Shown here: positions 1 through 11,372 of the stretch, piece by piece
How positions within the stretch are numbered: the stretch's first letter is position 1
Layout: each line of letters begins with the position of its first letter
NCBI GenBank assembly: GCA_014058105.1
Contig: JACGCM010001462.1
Coordinates: 248,001 to 312,000, forward strand
Direction of reading: 5' to 3'
DNA: 64,000 bases
DNA from: Kingdonia uniflora
Lineage: Eukaryota; Streptophyta; Magnoliopsida; Ranunculales; Circaeasteraceae
Position numbers and translations under genes: made by a program
Notes under the pieces: generated by a model
Told to the model about the DNA's origin: nothing
Seen by the model: only the letters and a program-made list of their open reading frames with translations
Databases searched by the model: none

Positions 1-2
1 CG

Positions 3-104
3 AAGTGTCAAGTTGGTCTAATACAGGAACCAATCGATTCGCTTACTATCAAAGAAATTTCTCAGATTGTTTTAAGAGGCTATGAAGATGGAAGATATTA
101 TTGA
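3..104 (+). CDS. 3' end of an unidentified gene (partial)
   Basis: An open frame enters from the left edge and runs 33 codons to a TGA at 102-104. It reads KCQVGLIQEP and later IVLRGYEDGRYY before the stop. The composition is that of an ordinary soluble protein tail and, unlike most short frames in this window, it contains no low-complexity stretch. I do not recognise the family. The following bases look like a 3' untranslated region. It could be the last exon of a host gene whose body lies outside the window, or a chance open frame. The short length limits confidence. Confidence 0.35.
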   Translation, partial: KCQVGLIQEPIDSLTIKEISQIVLRGYEDGRYY

Positions 105-780
105 ACTTGCTTGATAACCCTTGGATGTGCAACCAAAGCTTTGAGTAAGTCCATTAAAACACGCACACACAGAGTCCATTACAGTTGTGATTAGACCAAA
201 CGTTTGTGTTAGGTTTTTGTATTTTAGTTTGAAAAGAGGAGAAAAAATAGTTGTAGAATTTAGATAAAGTTGATAGTGTATTTTATGAATTGCAAATAAT
301 TTTGTTTAGACGCAGAAATTATTTGGTTGGACGAAAGTAGTAAATTCATTATATATAGCCCAATTATTATTAAATAATTACGATTGAGTTGCATATTTTG
401 AAGACTTTTAGTATAGACGAATGAGGGTATTATAGCATTAAAAAAATTACAAGAATAGATCAAATAACCCCCAAGATCTAAAGGTTGTTGTTACGATTAT
501 CTAAATTTATGGTTATAAACTGAACCCTCAATTTTCCGCAACATGTGTATGGTATTGTGATTAACAGCTGAGATTAATCTTAGTGAATGGGTATTCCTTT
601 ACTAGTATAGATAGTTTAAGAAGGAGAGTTGTCCCCACTTCGTATATGATTAAATTTCCCAATTATTTTTTTATCATGGAGATCTGACCCATGCTTGCTT
701 TCCAAAAAAACAAAAACAATTACTTAAACATGGGTTTAATGCTTTTTGGATGATATTTTAGATTATATTTAGAACTCTTG
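105..780. other. AT-rich non-coding DNA
   Basis: No convincing reading frame, RNA gene or repeat structure was seen. The first part may be the 3' untranslated region of the partial gene at the left edge. The rest is AT-rich sequence ending at the CACTA-like terminus at 781. Confidence 0.4.
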
Positions 781-1344
781 CACTACGTAAAAAAGAGTAA
801 AAAACAACTTTGCAAGTCAATCATTTTTTTGCCCAAAGCGACTTGTTTTTTTGTCGAAATAAGAGTCACATAATTTTGCAATAGTTTTTTGTTCTCAACT
901 TTTACTTGAGTCGTAATATTACGATTAAAAGTTAAGTTGTAAAAATAATCATTTTTTACAATTTTTGCGACACATTAGAACGTCGTTTTATGCGATATAA
1001 ATAAATAACATAAATAAGAGTCGTAATATTCGTCGCATATACCGCAATTTGCAACTGGTATAGTTATTGTTTTAATGGTCGAATTATAACGACTCTGCCA
1101 TAAGTCGCCAAATACATAACATTTTTTTCATTTTTGCGACTAACATGAGGGGCGTATTAAGCGTCATAGAAAACACAACATAAATAAGGGTTGTTACAAT
1201 AGTCATTTTTGATAAAACTTTGTAACACATAAGTACGTCGTATTATGTGTCACATAAAAAAATAACTTCGCTATACATTGTAGGCACTGCCTCAATTTTT
1301 ACAATTTATTAATTTTTCTGTTGTTTTTTGTGTCTTTCGCAAAC
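781..1344. mobile_element. CACTA-like transposon left end and subterminal region
   Basis: The segment opens with CACTACGTAAAAAAGAGT, the CACTA signature of plant En/Spm-type elements. It continues with dispersed GCGAC/GTCGC-type words (for example near 838, 965, 1087 and 1136), as is usual for subterminal transposase-binding regions. The inverted counterpart at 20920-20937 reads TACTACATTACAAAAGAGTT on the minus strand, which matches well over 18 positions. If the two ends belong together, the large LTR element and other material between them inserted later. The 3-bp flanks (TTG on the left, CTT on the right) do not match, so the pairing is uncertain. No transposase is visible here. Confidence 0.4.
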
Positions 1345-4300
1345 TGTCACGCCTCAAAATCGAGTAATCAGTAGCTTGACCAATTACTAGATCCAAAGCT
1401 GTGCAGGTCGGGGAATCCACAGATTTGCCCCACGAACAACCGAGCCGTAGACAAATTCTAGCCCAGTCATTCACAATAGTATCACAACAGAGTAATAAGG
1501 GAAAAAGAAATAGCGGAAGATTAAGTTAACAATATCTAAACGTAAGATTCTACAAACCTCTTCGCAGAAAGCCCAACTGCAATAATAGGAGATTGAGCCT
1601 CCAACTCAGCTCCCCAAGGTTCACCACAGCAGCATCTAAAACCTGAAACAAACTGCCACTAAAAAGGGGGATGCGAGAGTGAGCAAACAACGAGCTCACT
1701 AACTTCCAAGAATATCTAAACGATTATAGTAACCATTGAGATGGATATAAATATTAATGATAATAAGATATAATGATATCTAACGATAAGAAATATATAT
1801 GTATCAATATATATAGGATGACTAATAAATCTATCTATAAATATACCTCGTGCAAAGGAGTGCTAAACTAGACTCCAGTCACAAGGACCACTAACTACAC
1901 TCTAATCACTACCATGGCTATCAGCGCCACGCACAACTAATCTATCTCAGGGATACAATCACACACATAGGTAAACGCCCTCGGCCATCTACAAACCGAT
2001 CGGGATATCCAAACCCCAACCAGGCACAATCCCGAAGCAACCACAAGTTAAATGAGATCGCCCACAACCAAATACCAGCCTAAAGCTCACAGCAACCAAC
2101 AGACTACTCAACCTAATAAATTAACTAGATACCGAAGATGGAGGAGAGATGTACAGAGGAGGGGAATATGCAGAAGGAAGAGGAATCTAATGACACCGTA
2201 ATCAATTAGGAGAAGAGGATTTTAAGATAAGAGTAGAGGAATATGATAAACATGGATAATCCCATAATTATCTCAAATGCAATGATATGATATGATGATG
2301 ATATGAGGGAAAGATATAATCTTATGATTATCTCAAGTGCAGAAGATTCCATATTAAAACATAATGCAGAAAGGGTTAAGGATTTCGATCAGAAGAACCT
2401 ACCAATTGGATGTATGTTGAGATGCAATGATATGCTTGATGATGATGATGATGCAGAAAGATTAATGATGAAGTGGGATAGTCTCATACCTATCCCAAAT
2501 GCAATGGTTTAGCAATGTCAACCAAAAGGGCTAGCTCCGAAGACTAAAGTGGGATGACAACTGCTAAAAAAAGATTTACCTTACCGGATATTGTTGGATA
2601 CAAGGGTACGATGTACTGCACTAGCTCGACCAGACTAAAAGATATTAACATAGGTATTTCAACCTCGCCTGAGATGTCTGGGCACCAGGAACTAGCATCC
2701 AACTATTTCTCTCCGCGCATGATGAGACTGGACACCAGGAGAACTATTCCAGCCATAACTTTACTCACAGGAAAGGACTGGGCACCAAGAAATATTATCC
2801 AACCATGTCTCTCTATGGAGGGCGAGACAGGGCACCAGGAATCCTAATCCATCCATATCTTCACCTCAAAAACTTTAACACGATCCAGGGAACCTATTAA
2901 CCTATCGGGGGCCAACTGATGCGGAGTTGTTTATGTATCAAATCACAGTAAGATATGAGGAGAATATATTATCTATGGATGTGAGTATGATCCTAGAGAC
3001 TGAAAAACTACTGCTATTAACACAGCCAGTACACAATAGGATAACCACCAGCCTGAGAGCGTGGCAACCAAAACTAATACAGATGCCTTCCTGTGACTCT
3101 GTTGCACCATCTAAACCTAGATGAAATAGCAACTTAACCATCACGACACCTAAACAACATCAGTCTCTAAGATTCCTCAAAGCAATATGATTACCATCAA
3201 GTACAATAGTACTCTGGCTGTCAACACAGACTAGTACTCATGGGGTGACCTACAAGAGTCCAACAAGTAGTCAACAATCGCCAATAATAGAACAACTCAC
3301 AATCCTCCTAATCATTTACATAAGCCACCAGCACGGATGTACAGGAACCGGATTCAACAGGAGATTTCTGCCGTATTCCAACATCACGGGTGACGTACAA
3401 CTTCATAAACCACCTGGCTCAGCCGTGGATCTCACTGAGCCATGCTGTCTGATTGCCTCCTAGATGACGGAGGGGAACAACGCCCTAACAGCCTCATCCT
3501 GGGGAAAGAAGGCTTACGAGTAAGCTCTATTAGCTCGAAGAATCATGAGAACAATAAGTGCCACAACACGATAAGCAAACAATCCTAAGGCAAACTATCA
3601 GAAGATCACATCCTCGACCAACCATCACAGACAAGCCGTCTTCTCACCATCAACAACTAACAGTCTAGAAGATACCATACTCCCACATGGAATCCAACAT
3701 TCCAAACAGCCACCAATAATAATGACAGTGCTCAAGGACACAGCCTCGAGAACACAGAGTACACCTAGACTAGTCCTAAGACTAATCAAAACAATTGCAG
3801 GCAAGAGGACGAGCTTCGAATCGAAGACCATGTCTTACCGAAGCTATGTCGCCCCAAGACTACCCTAGAACCAAGTCCAGCAACCCAAACTAACCAGGGT
3901 ACTATACTCTAGGGTGAGAACTATAGTCTCTGAACTAAACTATCTCAGAGAAATGGTGGCTAAACCACAAGCTGTCCATAAGTCTCTACTGATCGTAAAA
4001 CCAAGTCACTAGTACCCTGAAACAAGCGGGGCACCTTAATAACTAACCAACAATACCATACTCAAGATACTACATATATATATAAATATAGCGACGTTGA
4101 GGCATCGCAACACACTGAGAAGTGCCTTTATTCTCAACCTCAATTAATAAAAGATCCGCAATTTACCCACAATGAAATTGGTCTAAGAGGAATCTCAGGA
4201 GTCATCGTCACATCGACGACAACAGTGACTAACCTCTTCAGACTAAAGATAACCTACAGGTTCTATCTAGTAACTAAACTTATAACTCTCTCGAGTTTTA

Positions 4301-5204
4301 TTAACTTATCAAACCCTTAAGTACAACCTCATAAGGTATGCCAAACGGATATCCCGTGAATGTGCCCCAAGCAATTAACCCATATACTAACATAATCACG
4401 GTAATAAACATGATAAACTATGTGATACAATAACTCACAAATCAATATAATGGTCTAGTGATTACGGAAGATAAAACTCGCCTGACGATATGCTCGGAAC
4501 GACAATCTCGGCGAAACTGCCCAAACTGAACCCCAACGGAAATGCGCTCCGAGAATCGACTTCCAAAACTCCAAATCAGTCACGGAAAGGACCAGGAACA
4601 CCAAAGCATCAACCACTATGAAGTACCGGAGCCCAATCGCAGTTCTGATATAGGATACCCGCCCGAAACTACATTTCAGATCAGCACCACAACTGAATTC
4701 AGTAACAAAACTGCATCTAAACCCGCGGTCCACCACGCTACGCTGCGGTACTCGGACCACCCACAAACACATGAAGATAAGTCACTCTAACCCCGCCAAA
4801 TCAGCTGCCCAACAATCACGAACCCGGAGTTCAAAGGGCTTTGAAACAGTCCTTACCCTTCTTCCATAATAACAGTAACTATGGCAGTAATTTCTGAGCC
4901 AAAACGGCCACCATTGTCGGCTCAGGCAGCCCTTTCCGAAATGGCAGCAACTACTACCTTGAATAGCCACCATACCTCCTCTTCCCAACCACACTAAACC
5001 CCAATCATACCACCAAACAGCTGCAAGAAAACCCAATAATTTTGGGCACCCAAGCACCAATAATTCAACCCACGTAATCACCGCCACCGGCCAACACCTA
5101 CAGTGATCACACTTCTCTAATCAACAATACACCCACTAATCATAAACCCTAAAATCAGTCCAATATCACAAGGGTTCTCACCAAAACCGAAATCAACCAA
5201 TGAT

Positions 5205-5244
<40 letters not shown>

Positions 5245-5915
5245 TTACTCACCGTGGGGAAACGGCGGAGATCAGGGCGAAGAATCCACGATGAAATCGG
5301 CAAGCGAGGGAGGAGAGGATTCGATTTGGAAAGGAGAGGATTCGGTTAGGAGAATAGAGAGAGAGAAAAAAAGAGAAATGTAAGGAGAGAGAATGGATAA
5401 TGATATATATATAACCGACCAATCGTTCGAACGATCTTTCGAACAGGAACTGGAAGAATCCAAAAATATCACTCTGAGGTCCTCCTGAACCACACACTAC
5501 ACAAAGACCCTTAGAAGACTGGAACAACCATCGCAACCCTAGCAAAGGGTTCCCAAGGTCTAGACACCACCTCTACCGCTTCACGGCCACCAAAACGCCT
5601 AAACCCCCGAAAAGGAATCTTTGCTCCCAAAACTCCGAAAGCCTATCGGCAAATCCAACGGCTCACCGGAACCACACCAAGCCACAAACACGTCAAACAA
5701 ACATCACCACCAACCCATCAAGGGGTTCCCAAGGCCACAACGCCACCTCCTCCTCCGAATAACCACCGTACCACCGAGACTACATAAAATGAATCAAACA
5801 TACAAAACCTGCCGAAAGTAGTAAATGGATGCATAACAAATAACAATATATGAATCATAGTAACAATACTTAATAATAAACAAAAAAAATTACCCTGAAA
5901 TTCTGGGACATTACA
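1345..5915 (-). repeat. LTR of the LARD element (3' LTR in element orientation)
   Basis: About 4,571 bp, collinear with 6813-11372 along its whole length. For example, GCTGTGCAGGTC, the CACCAGGA-containing blocks and GTTCGAACGATC-type motifs recur in the same order. Short frames in it are not conserved between the two copies and are unlikely to be genes. It differs from its partner by small indels, including a long (GA)n run. Confidence 0.85.
5209..5240. repeat. (GA)16 microsatellite
   Basis: Thirty-two bases of uninterrupted GA inside the 1345-5915 LTR. The matching site in the other LTR (10698-10708) has only about five units, so the run expanded or contracted after insertion. Confidence 0.95.
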
Positions 5916-5931
5916 TTCTACCCTCCTTAGA
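5916..5931 (-). promoter_or_regulatory. Polypurine tract of the LARD element
   Basis: On the minus strand the bases just before the LTR read CTAAGGAGGGTAGAA and run straight into TGTAATGTCCC. This is the standard position and composition for plus-strand DNA priming in Ty3/gypsy elements. Confidence 0.75.
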
Positions 5932-6797
5932 AGAATTTTGTCCCGAAATTTAAAATACTTACTAAGTATAGTATAGCATATTTTAAATGTAATGTGTAAC
6001 CATATCGTACTAGCGGCTACACAAGGTCGGTAAATAGAGAGCCCCCCTGAACTCCTCATCTTGGTACACGACAAAACCTTTCTAGGTAACTTAGCAATCA
6101 TTTTGGGTAAAAATATGTTAATATATAATTTGTATGAAAAAATATATATAGTTTGATTATAAAAATAATTAGTTTAATGATGCAAAAATCAACATATGGG
6201 AAAGTGGAATATGATGCCCCTCTCCCTATATGAACAACATCAAAATCTGATGTGTACAGCATCCCCCAGTCTCATAACACGTCTGCCATGAGATCAGGTC
6301 TGTGACACAAGAGATGGAAATAATCGGTTAAAACGATGCAATCAATAAATAATGAAAACCAATCCAAATGATCAGATCCAATAACCTGACCGATCTGGAC
6401 TTGATTAGGAGCGGATACCCAAAAATCATAAGAGAAACGTTAAAATGGAATACACGTCGAAACTACTACGACGGCGAACACAGCCTCGCCCAAATAACGT
6501 TAAATCGTAATTTTGAAGTCGAAACCCAACCCAAAACCATTAGGTAAACCACTGCCACTAGAAGCTAATCAATCATAATTCTAAGGATTCAAAATAAATA
6601 TCTTGAGTCCTCTAAATCTACAGCAAAAGCCTACACACAAGACCTATGCTTGAAACCTACACGCAGATGGTCTTAAGAGATAAACTCTATCACCAAACAA
6701 GCGCTAAAAACACAGGACACCAAGGAATCATCCTAACTCGCTCAAAGAATAACTGAACCTATGAGTACTAGACACCGAGAGAGGAGTAAACCTAGAA

Positions 6798-6808
6798 CTC
6801 TGATACCA
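6798..6808 (-). promoter_or_regulatory. Primer-binding site (initiator-Met tRNA type)
   Basis: The minus strand reads TGGTATCAGAG four bases inside the LTR end at 6813. This is the usual plant retrotransposon primer site complementary to the 3' end of initiator methionine tRNA. Confidence 0.85.
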
Positions 6809-6812
6809 AGTC

Positions 6813-9800
6813 TGTCAAGCCCAAAAATCCAGTAATCAGTAGCTTGAGCAATTACTTGATCCGAAGCTGTGCAGGTCTGATAATCCACAGATTCGCCCCA
6901 CGAACAACCGAGCCATAGACAAATTCTTGCCCAGTCATTTACAATAGTATCACAACAGAGTAATATGGAAAACAGAAACAGCGGAAGACTAAGATAACAG
7001 AATCTAAACGTAAGATTCTGCAAACCCCTACGCAGCAAGCCTAACTGCAATAATAGGTGATTGAGCCTCCAGCTCAGCTCCCCAAGGTTCACCACAGCAG
7101 CAACTAAAGCCTGAAACAACCTGCCACTAAAAGGGGGGATGCGAGAGTAAGCAAACAACGAGCTCACTAACTTCCATGAATATCTAAACGATTATACTAA
7201 CCATTGAGATTGATATAAATATTAATGATAATAGGACATAATAATATCTAACGATAAGCAATATATATGTATCAATATATATAGGATGACTAATAAATTT
7301 ATCTATAAATATACCTCGCGCAAAGGAGTGTTAATCTACACTCCAGTCACAAGGACCACTAACTACACTCTAATCACTACCGTGGCTCTCAGCGCTATGC
7401 GCAGCTAATCTATCTCTGGGATACAATTACATACATGGGTAAACAGCCCTCGGCCAACTACAAATTGATCGGGTTATCCAAACCCCAACCAGGCACAATC
7501 TTGAAGCTACCACAAGCTGAATGAGATCGCCCACAACCAAATACCAGCCTAAAGCTCACAGTAACCAACAGACTACTCAACCTAATAAATTAACTAGATA
7601 CAGAAGAGGAAGGAGTAGATGCAGAGAGGAGGGGAATATGCAGAAGGAAGAGGAATCTAATGACACCGCAATCAATTAGGAGAAGAGGAATTTGAGATAG
7701 GAGTAGAGGAATTAGATGAACTAGGATAATCCCGTAATTATCCCAAATGTAATGATATGGTATGATGATGATATGATGGAAAGAGATAATCTTATGATTA
7801 ACCCAAGTTCAGAAGATTCTATATTAAAGCATAATGCAGAAAGGGTTAAGGATTTCGATCAGAAGAACCTACCAATTGGAAGTATGCTGAGATGCAATGA
7901 TATGCTTGATGATGATGATGATGATGACGCATAAAGATTTATGATGAAGTGGGATAGTCCCATACCTATCCCAAATACAATGGTTTAGCGATGTCAACCC
8001 AAAGGGCTAGCCCCCAAGACTAAAGTGGGCTGACAAGTACAGAAAAAGGATTTACCTTACCGGATATTGTTGGATACAATGGTACGATGTACTGCACTAG
8101 CTCGACCAGACTAAAAGATATTAACATAGTTATTTCAACCTCGCCTGAGATGTCTGGGCACCAGGAACTAGCATCCAACCATTTCTCTCCGCGCATGATG
8201 AGACTGGACACCAGGAGAACTATTCCAGCCATAACATTACTCACAGGAAAGGACTGGGCACCAGGAAATAGTATCCAACCATGTCTCTCTATGGAGGACG
8301 AGACTGGGCACCAGGAATCCTAATCCATCCATATCTTTACCTCTAAAACTTTAACCTGATCCAGGGATCCTATCAACCTAACAGGGGCCGGCTGATGCGG
8401 AGTTGTATTTGTATCCAAACACAGTAAGATAAGGAGAGAATATATTATCTATGGATGTGAGTATGATTTTAGAGACTGAAACACAACTGCTGTTAGCACA
8501 ACTAGTACACAATAGGATAACCACTTTCCTGAGAGCCTGGCATCCAAAACTAACACAGATGCCCTCCTGTGACTCAGTTGTTCCATTTAAACCGATATGA
8601 AACAGTAACTTAATCGTCACGACACCTAAACAACATCAGTCTCTAAGATTCCTCAAAGCAATATGATTACCATCAAGTACAACAGTACTCTGGCTGCTAA
8701 CGCAGACTAGTACTCATGGGGTGACCTACAAGATTCCAACAAGTAGTCAACAATCCCCAATAATAGAACAACTCGCAATTCTCCTAATCATGTACATAAG
8801 CCACCAGCACGGATGTACAGGAATCGGATTCAACAGAAGGTTTCAGCCACATTCTAACATCACGGGTGACGTACAACTTCATAAACCACTTGGCTCTGTC
8901 GCGGATCTCACTGAGTCATGTTGTCTCACTACCTCCTAGATGGTAGAGGGGAACACAGCCCTAAGTGCCTCATCCCGGGGAAAGAAAGCTTACGAGTAAG
9001 ATCTATCAGCTTTATCAGCTCTAAGAATCATGAGGACAATAAGTGTCACAACACGATAAGCAAACAATCCTGAGGCAAACTATCAGAAGTTCACATCTTC
9101 GACCAGCCACCACGGACATGCCGTCTGCTCACCATCAACAACTAACAGTCTAAGTGATACCACACTCCCACATAGAATCCTACTTTCCAAATAACCACTA
9201 ATCACAATGACAGTGCACAAGGACCCGGCCTCTAGAACACAGAGTACACCTAGACTAGTCCTAAGACTAATCAAAATAATAGTAGGCAAGAGGACGAGCT
9301 CCGTATCGAAGACCATGTCTTACTGAAGCTATGTCGCCCCAAGACTACCCTGGAACCAAGTCCAGCAACCCAAACTAACCAGGGGGCTATACTATAGGGT
9401 GAGAACTATAGTCTATGAACAACACTATCTCAGAGAAATGGCGGTTAAACCACAAGCTATCCATAAGTCTCTACTAATCGTCAAACCAAGCCACAAGTGC
9501 CCTGAAACAAGCGGGGCACCCTAATAACTAGCCAAGAATGCCATACTCAAGATACTATATATATATATATAAATATAGCGACGCTGAGGCGTCGCAACAC
9601 ACTGAGAAATGTCTTTGTTCTCGACCTCAATGAAGAAAAGATCCGCAATAACCACCTACAATGAAATCGGTCTAAGAGGAATCTCAGGAGTCATCGTCAC
9701 ATCGACGACAATAGAGACTAACCACCTCTGACTAAACATAACCTACAGGTTCTATCTAGTAACTAAACTTATAACTAACTCGGGTTTTACTAACTTATCA

Positions 9801-11372
9801 AACCCATAAGTACTCTCGCCTAAGGTATGCCAAACGGATAACCCATGAATGTGTCCTAAGGAATTAACCCATATACTAACATAATCACCGTTACAAACAT
9901 GATAAACTATGTGATACAATAACTCACGAATCAATATAATGGTCTAGTTATTAAGGAAGATAAAACTCGCATGACGATATGCTCAGAACGACAATCTCGG
10001 CGACACTGCCCAAACAGAACCCCAACAGAAATATGCTCCGCGAATCGACTTTCGGAACTCCAAATCAGTCACTGAAAGAACCTGGAGCACCACAACATCA
10101 ACCACTATGAAGTACCGGAGCCCATTCGCAACTCCGACATAGGATACCCGCCCGAAGCTGCATTTCAGATCAGCACCACAACTGAATTCAGTAACAAAAC
10201 TGCATCTAAACCCACGGTCCACCACGCTACGCTGCGCTACTCCGACCACCCACAAATCCATGAAGATAAGCCACACTAACCCCGCAAAATCAGCTGCCCA
10301 ACAATCAAGAACCCAGTGTTCAAAAGGCGTTAAAACAGCCCTAAACCTTCTTCCATAATAACAGTAACTATGGCAGTAATTTCTTAACCAAAACGGCCAC
10401 CATTGTCCGCTCATGCAGCCCTCTCCGAAACGGCAACAACTACTACCTAGAATGGCCACTATACATCCACTTCCCAGCCACACTAAGCCCCAATCATACC
10501 ACCAAAGAGCTGCAAGAAAACCCCATAATTTTTGGCACCCAAACACCAATAATTCAACAGACGCAATCACCGCCTCCGGCCAATACCTACAATGATCACA
10601 CTCCTCAAATCAACAATACACCCACTAATCGTAAACCCTAAAATCTGTCCAATATCACAAGGGTTCTCACCAAAAACGAAATCAACCAATGATACAAGAG
10701 AGAGAGAGGGGAATTACTCACCGAGGGAAAACGGCAGAGATCACGGCGAAGAATCCACGAAGAAATCGGCAAGCGAGGGAGGAGAGGATTCGGTTAGGAG
10801 AAGAGAGAGAGAGAGAAAGAGAAATGTAAGGAGAGGGAATGGATAATGATATATATATATAACCGACCAGACGTTCGAACGATCGTTCGAACAGGAACTG
10901 GAAGAATCCAAAAATGTCACTCTAAGGTCCTCCAGAACCACACACAACACCAAGACCCTCAGAAGACTAGAACAACCCGAACAACCATCACAACCCTAGA
11001 AAAGGGTTCTCAAGGTCTAAACACCACCTTTACCGCTTCACGGCCACCAAAACACCTAAACCCCCGAAAAGGAATCTTTGCTCGCAAAACTCCGAAAACC
11101 TATCAGCAAATCCAAAGGCTCAACGGAACCTGACCAAACTGCAAACACATTAATCAAACATCACCACCAACCTATCTAGGGGTTCCCAAGGCCACAACGC
11201 CACCTCCTCCTCCGAATAACCACCATACCACCGAAACTACTTAAAATGAATCTAAGATTCAAAACCTGCCGAAAGAAATAAATGGATGCATAACGAATAA
11301 CAATATATGAATCATAGTAACAATACTTAATAATAAACAAAAAAAATTACCTTGAAATTCTGGGACATTACA
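6813..11372 (-). repeat. LTR of the LARD element (5' LTR in element orientation)
   Basis: About 4,560 bp and the partner of 1345-5915. It ends at 11372 with TTACA, after which unrelated sequence begins. A 195-codon minus-strand frame (9983-10570) lies inside it but is broken in the partner LTR and has no recognisable domain, so it is not called as a gene. Confidence 0.85.

Larger units (their letters stand above)
5916..6812 (-). other. Internal core of the LARD element, non-coding
   Basis: This is the whole sequence between the two LTRs. Reading on the minus strand it starts with the tRNA primer site and ends with the polypurine tract. I see no retrotransposon protein motif. A minus-strand frame at 5718-6101 and another at 6742-7167 cross LTR boundaries and look accidental. 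The core is AT-rich around 6100-6200. It presumably retained only packaging and priming signals. Confidence 0.7.
1345..11372 (-). mobile_element. Non-autonomous large LTR retrotransposon (LARD type)
   Basis: Two long direct repeats (1345-5915 and 6813-11372) flank an 897-bp core. Both start TGTCA on the plus strand and end TTACA, so on the minus strand each LTR runs TGTAATGTCCCAG...TGACA. The core has a primer-binding site matching plant initiator-Met tRNA (minus strand TGGTATCAGAG, 6798-6808) and a purine-rich tract with GGAGGG next to the other LTR (5916-5931). This fixes the orientation as minus. The LTR start and polypurine tract resemble Del/Tekay chromoviruses. The core shows no gag, protease, polymerase or integrase, so the element must have moved with proteins from a relative. 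The 5-bp flanks are CAAAC and CAGGC, only 3 of 5 alike, so the target duplication is decayed or the insertion has been altered. Confidence 0.85.

Noticed and set aside
6742..7167. 141-codon minus-strand frame
   Set aside because: It runs across the LTR/core boundary and the primer site, so it cannot be a conserved gene.
9983..10570. 195-codon minus-strand open frame in the LARD LTR
   Set aside because: The same region of the partner LTR (about 4455-5087) is broken into separate frames and no domain is recognisable.
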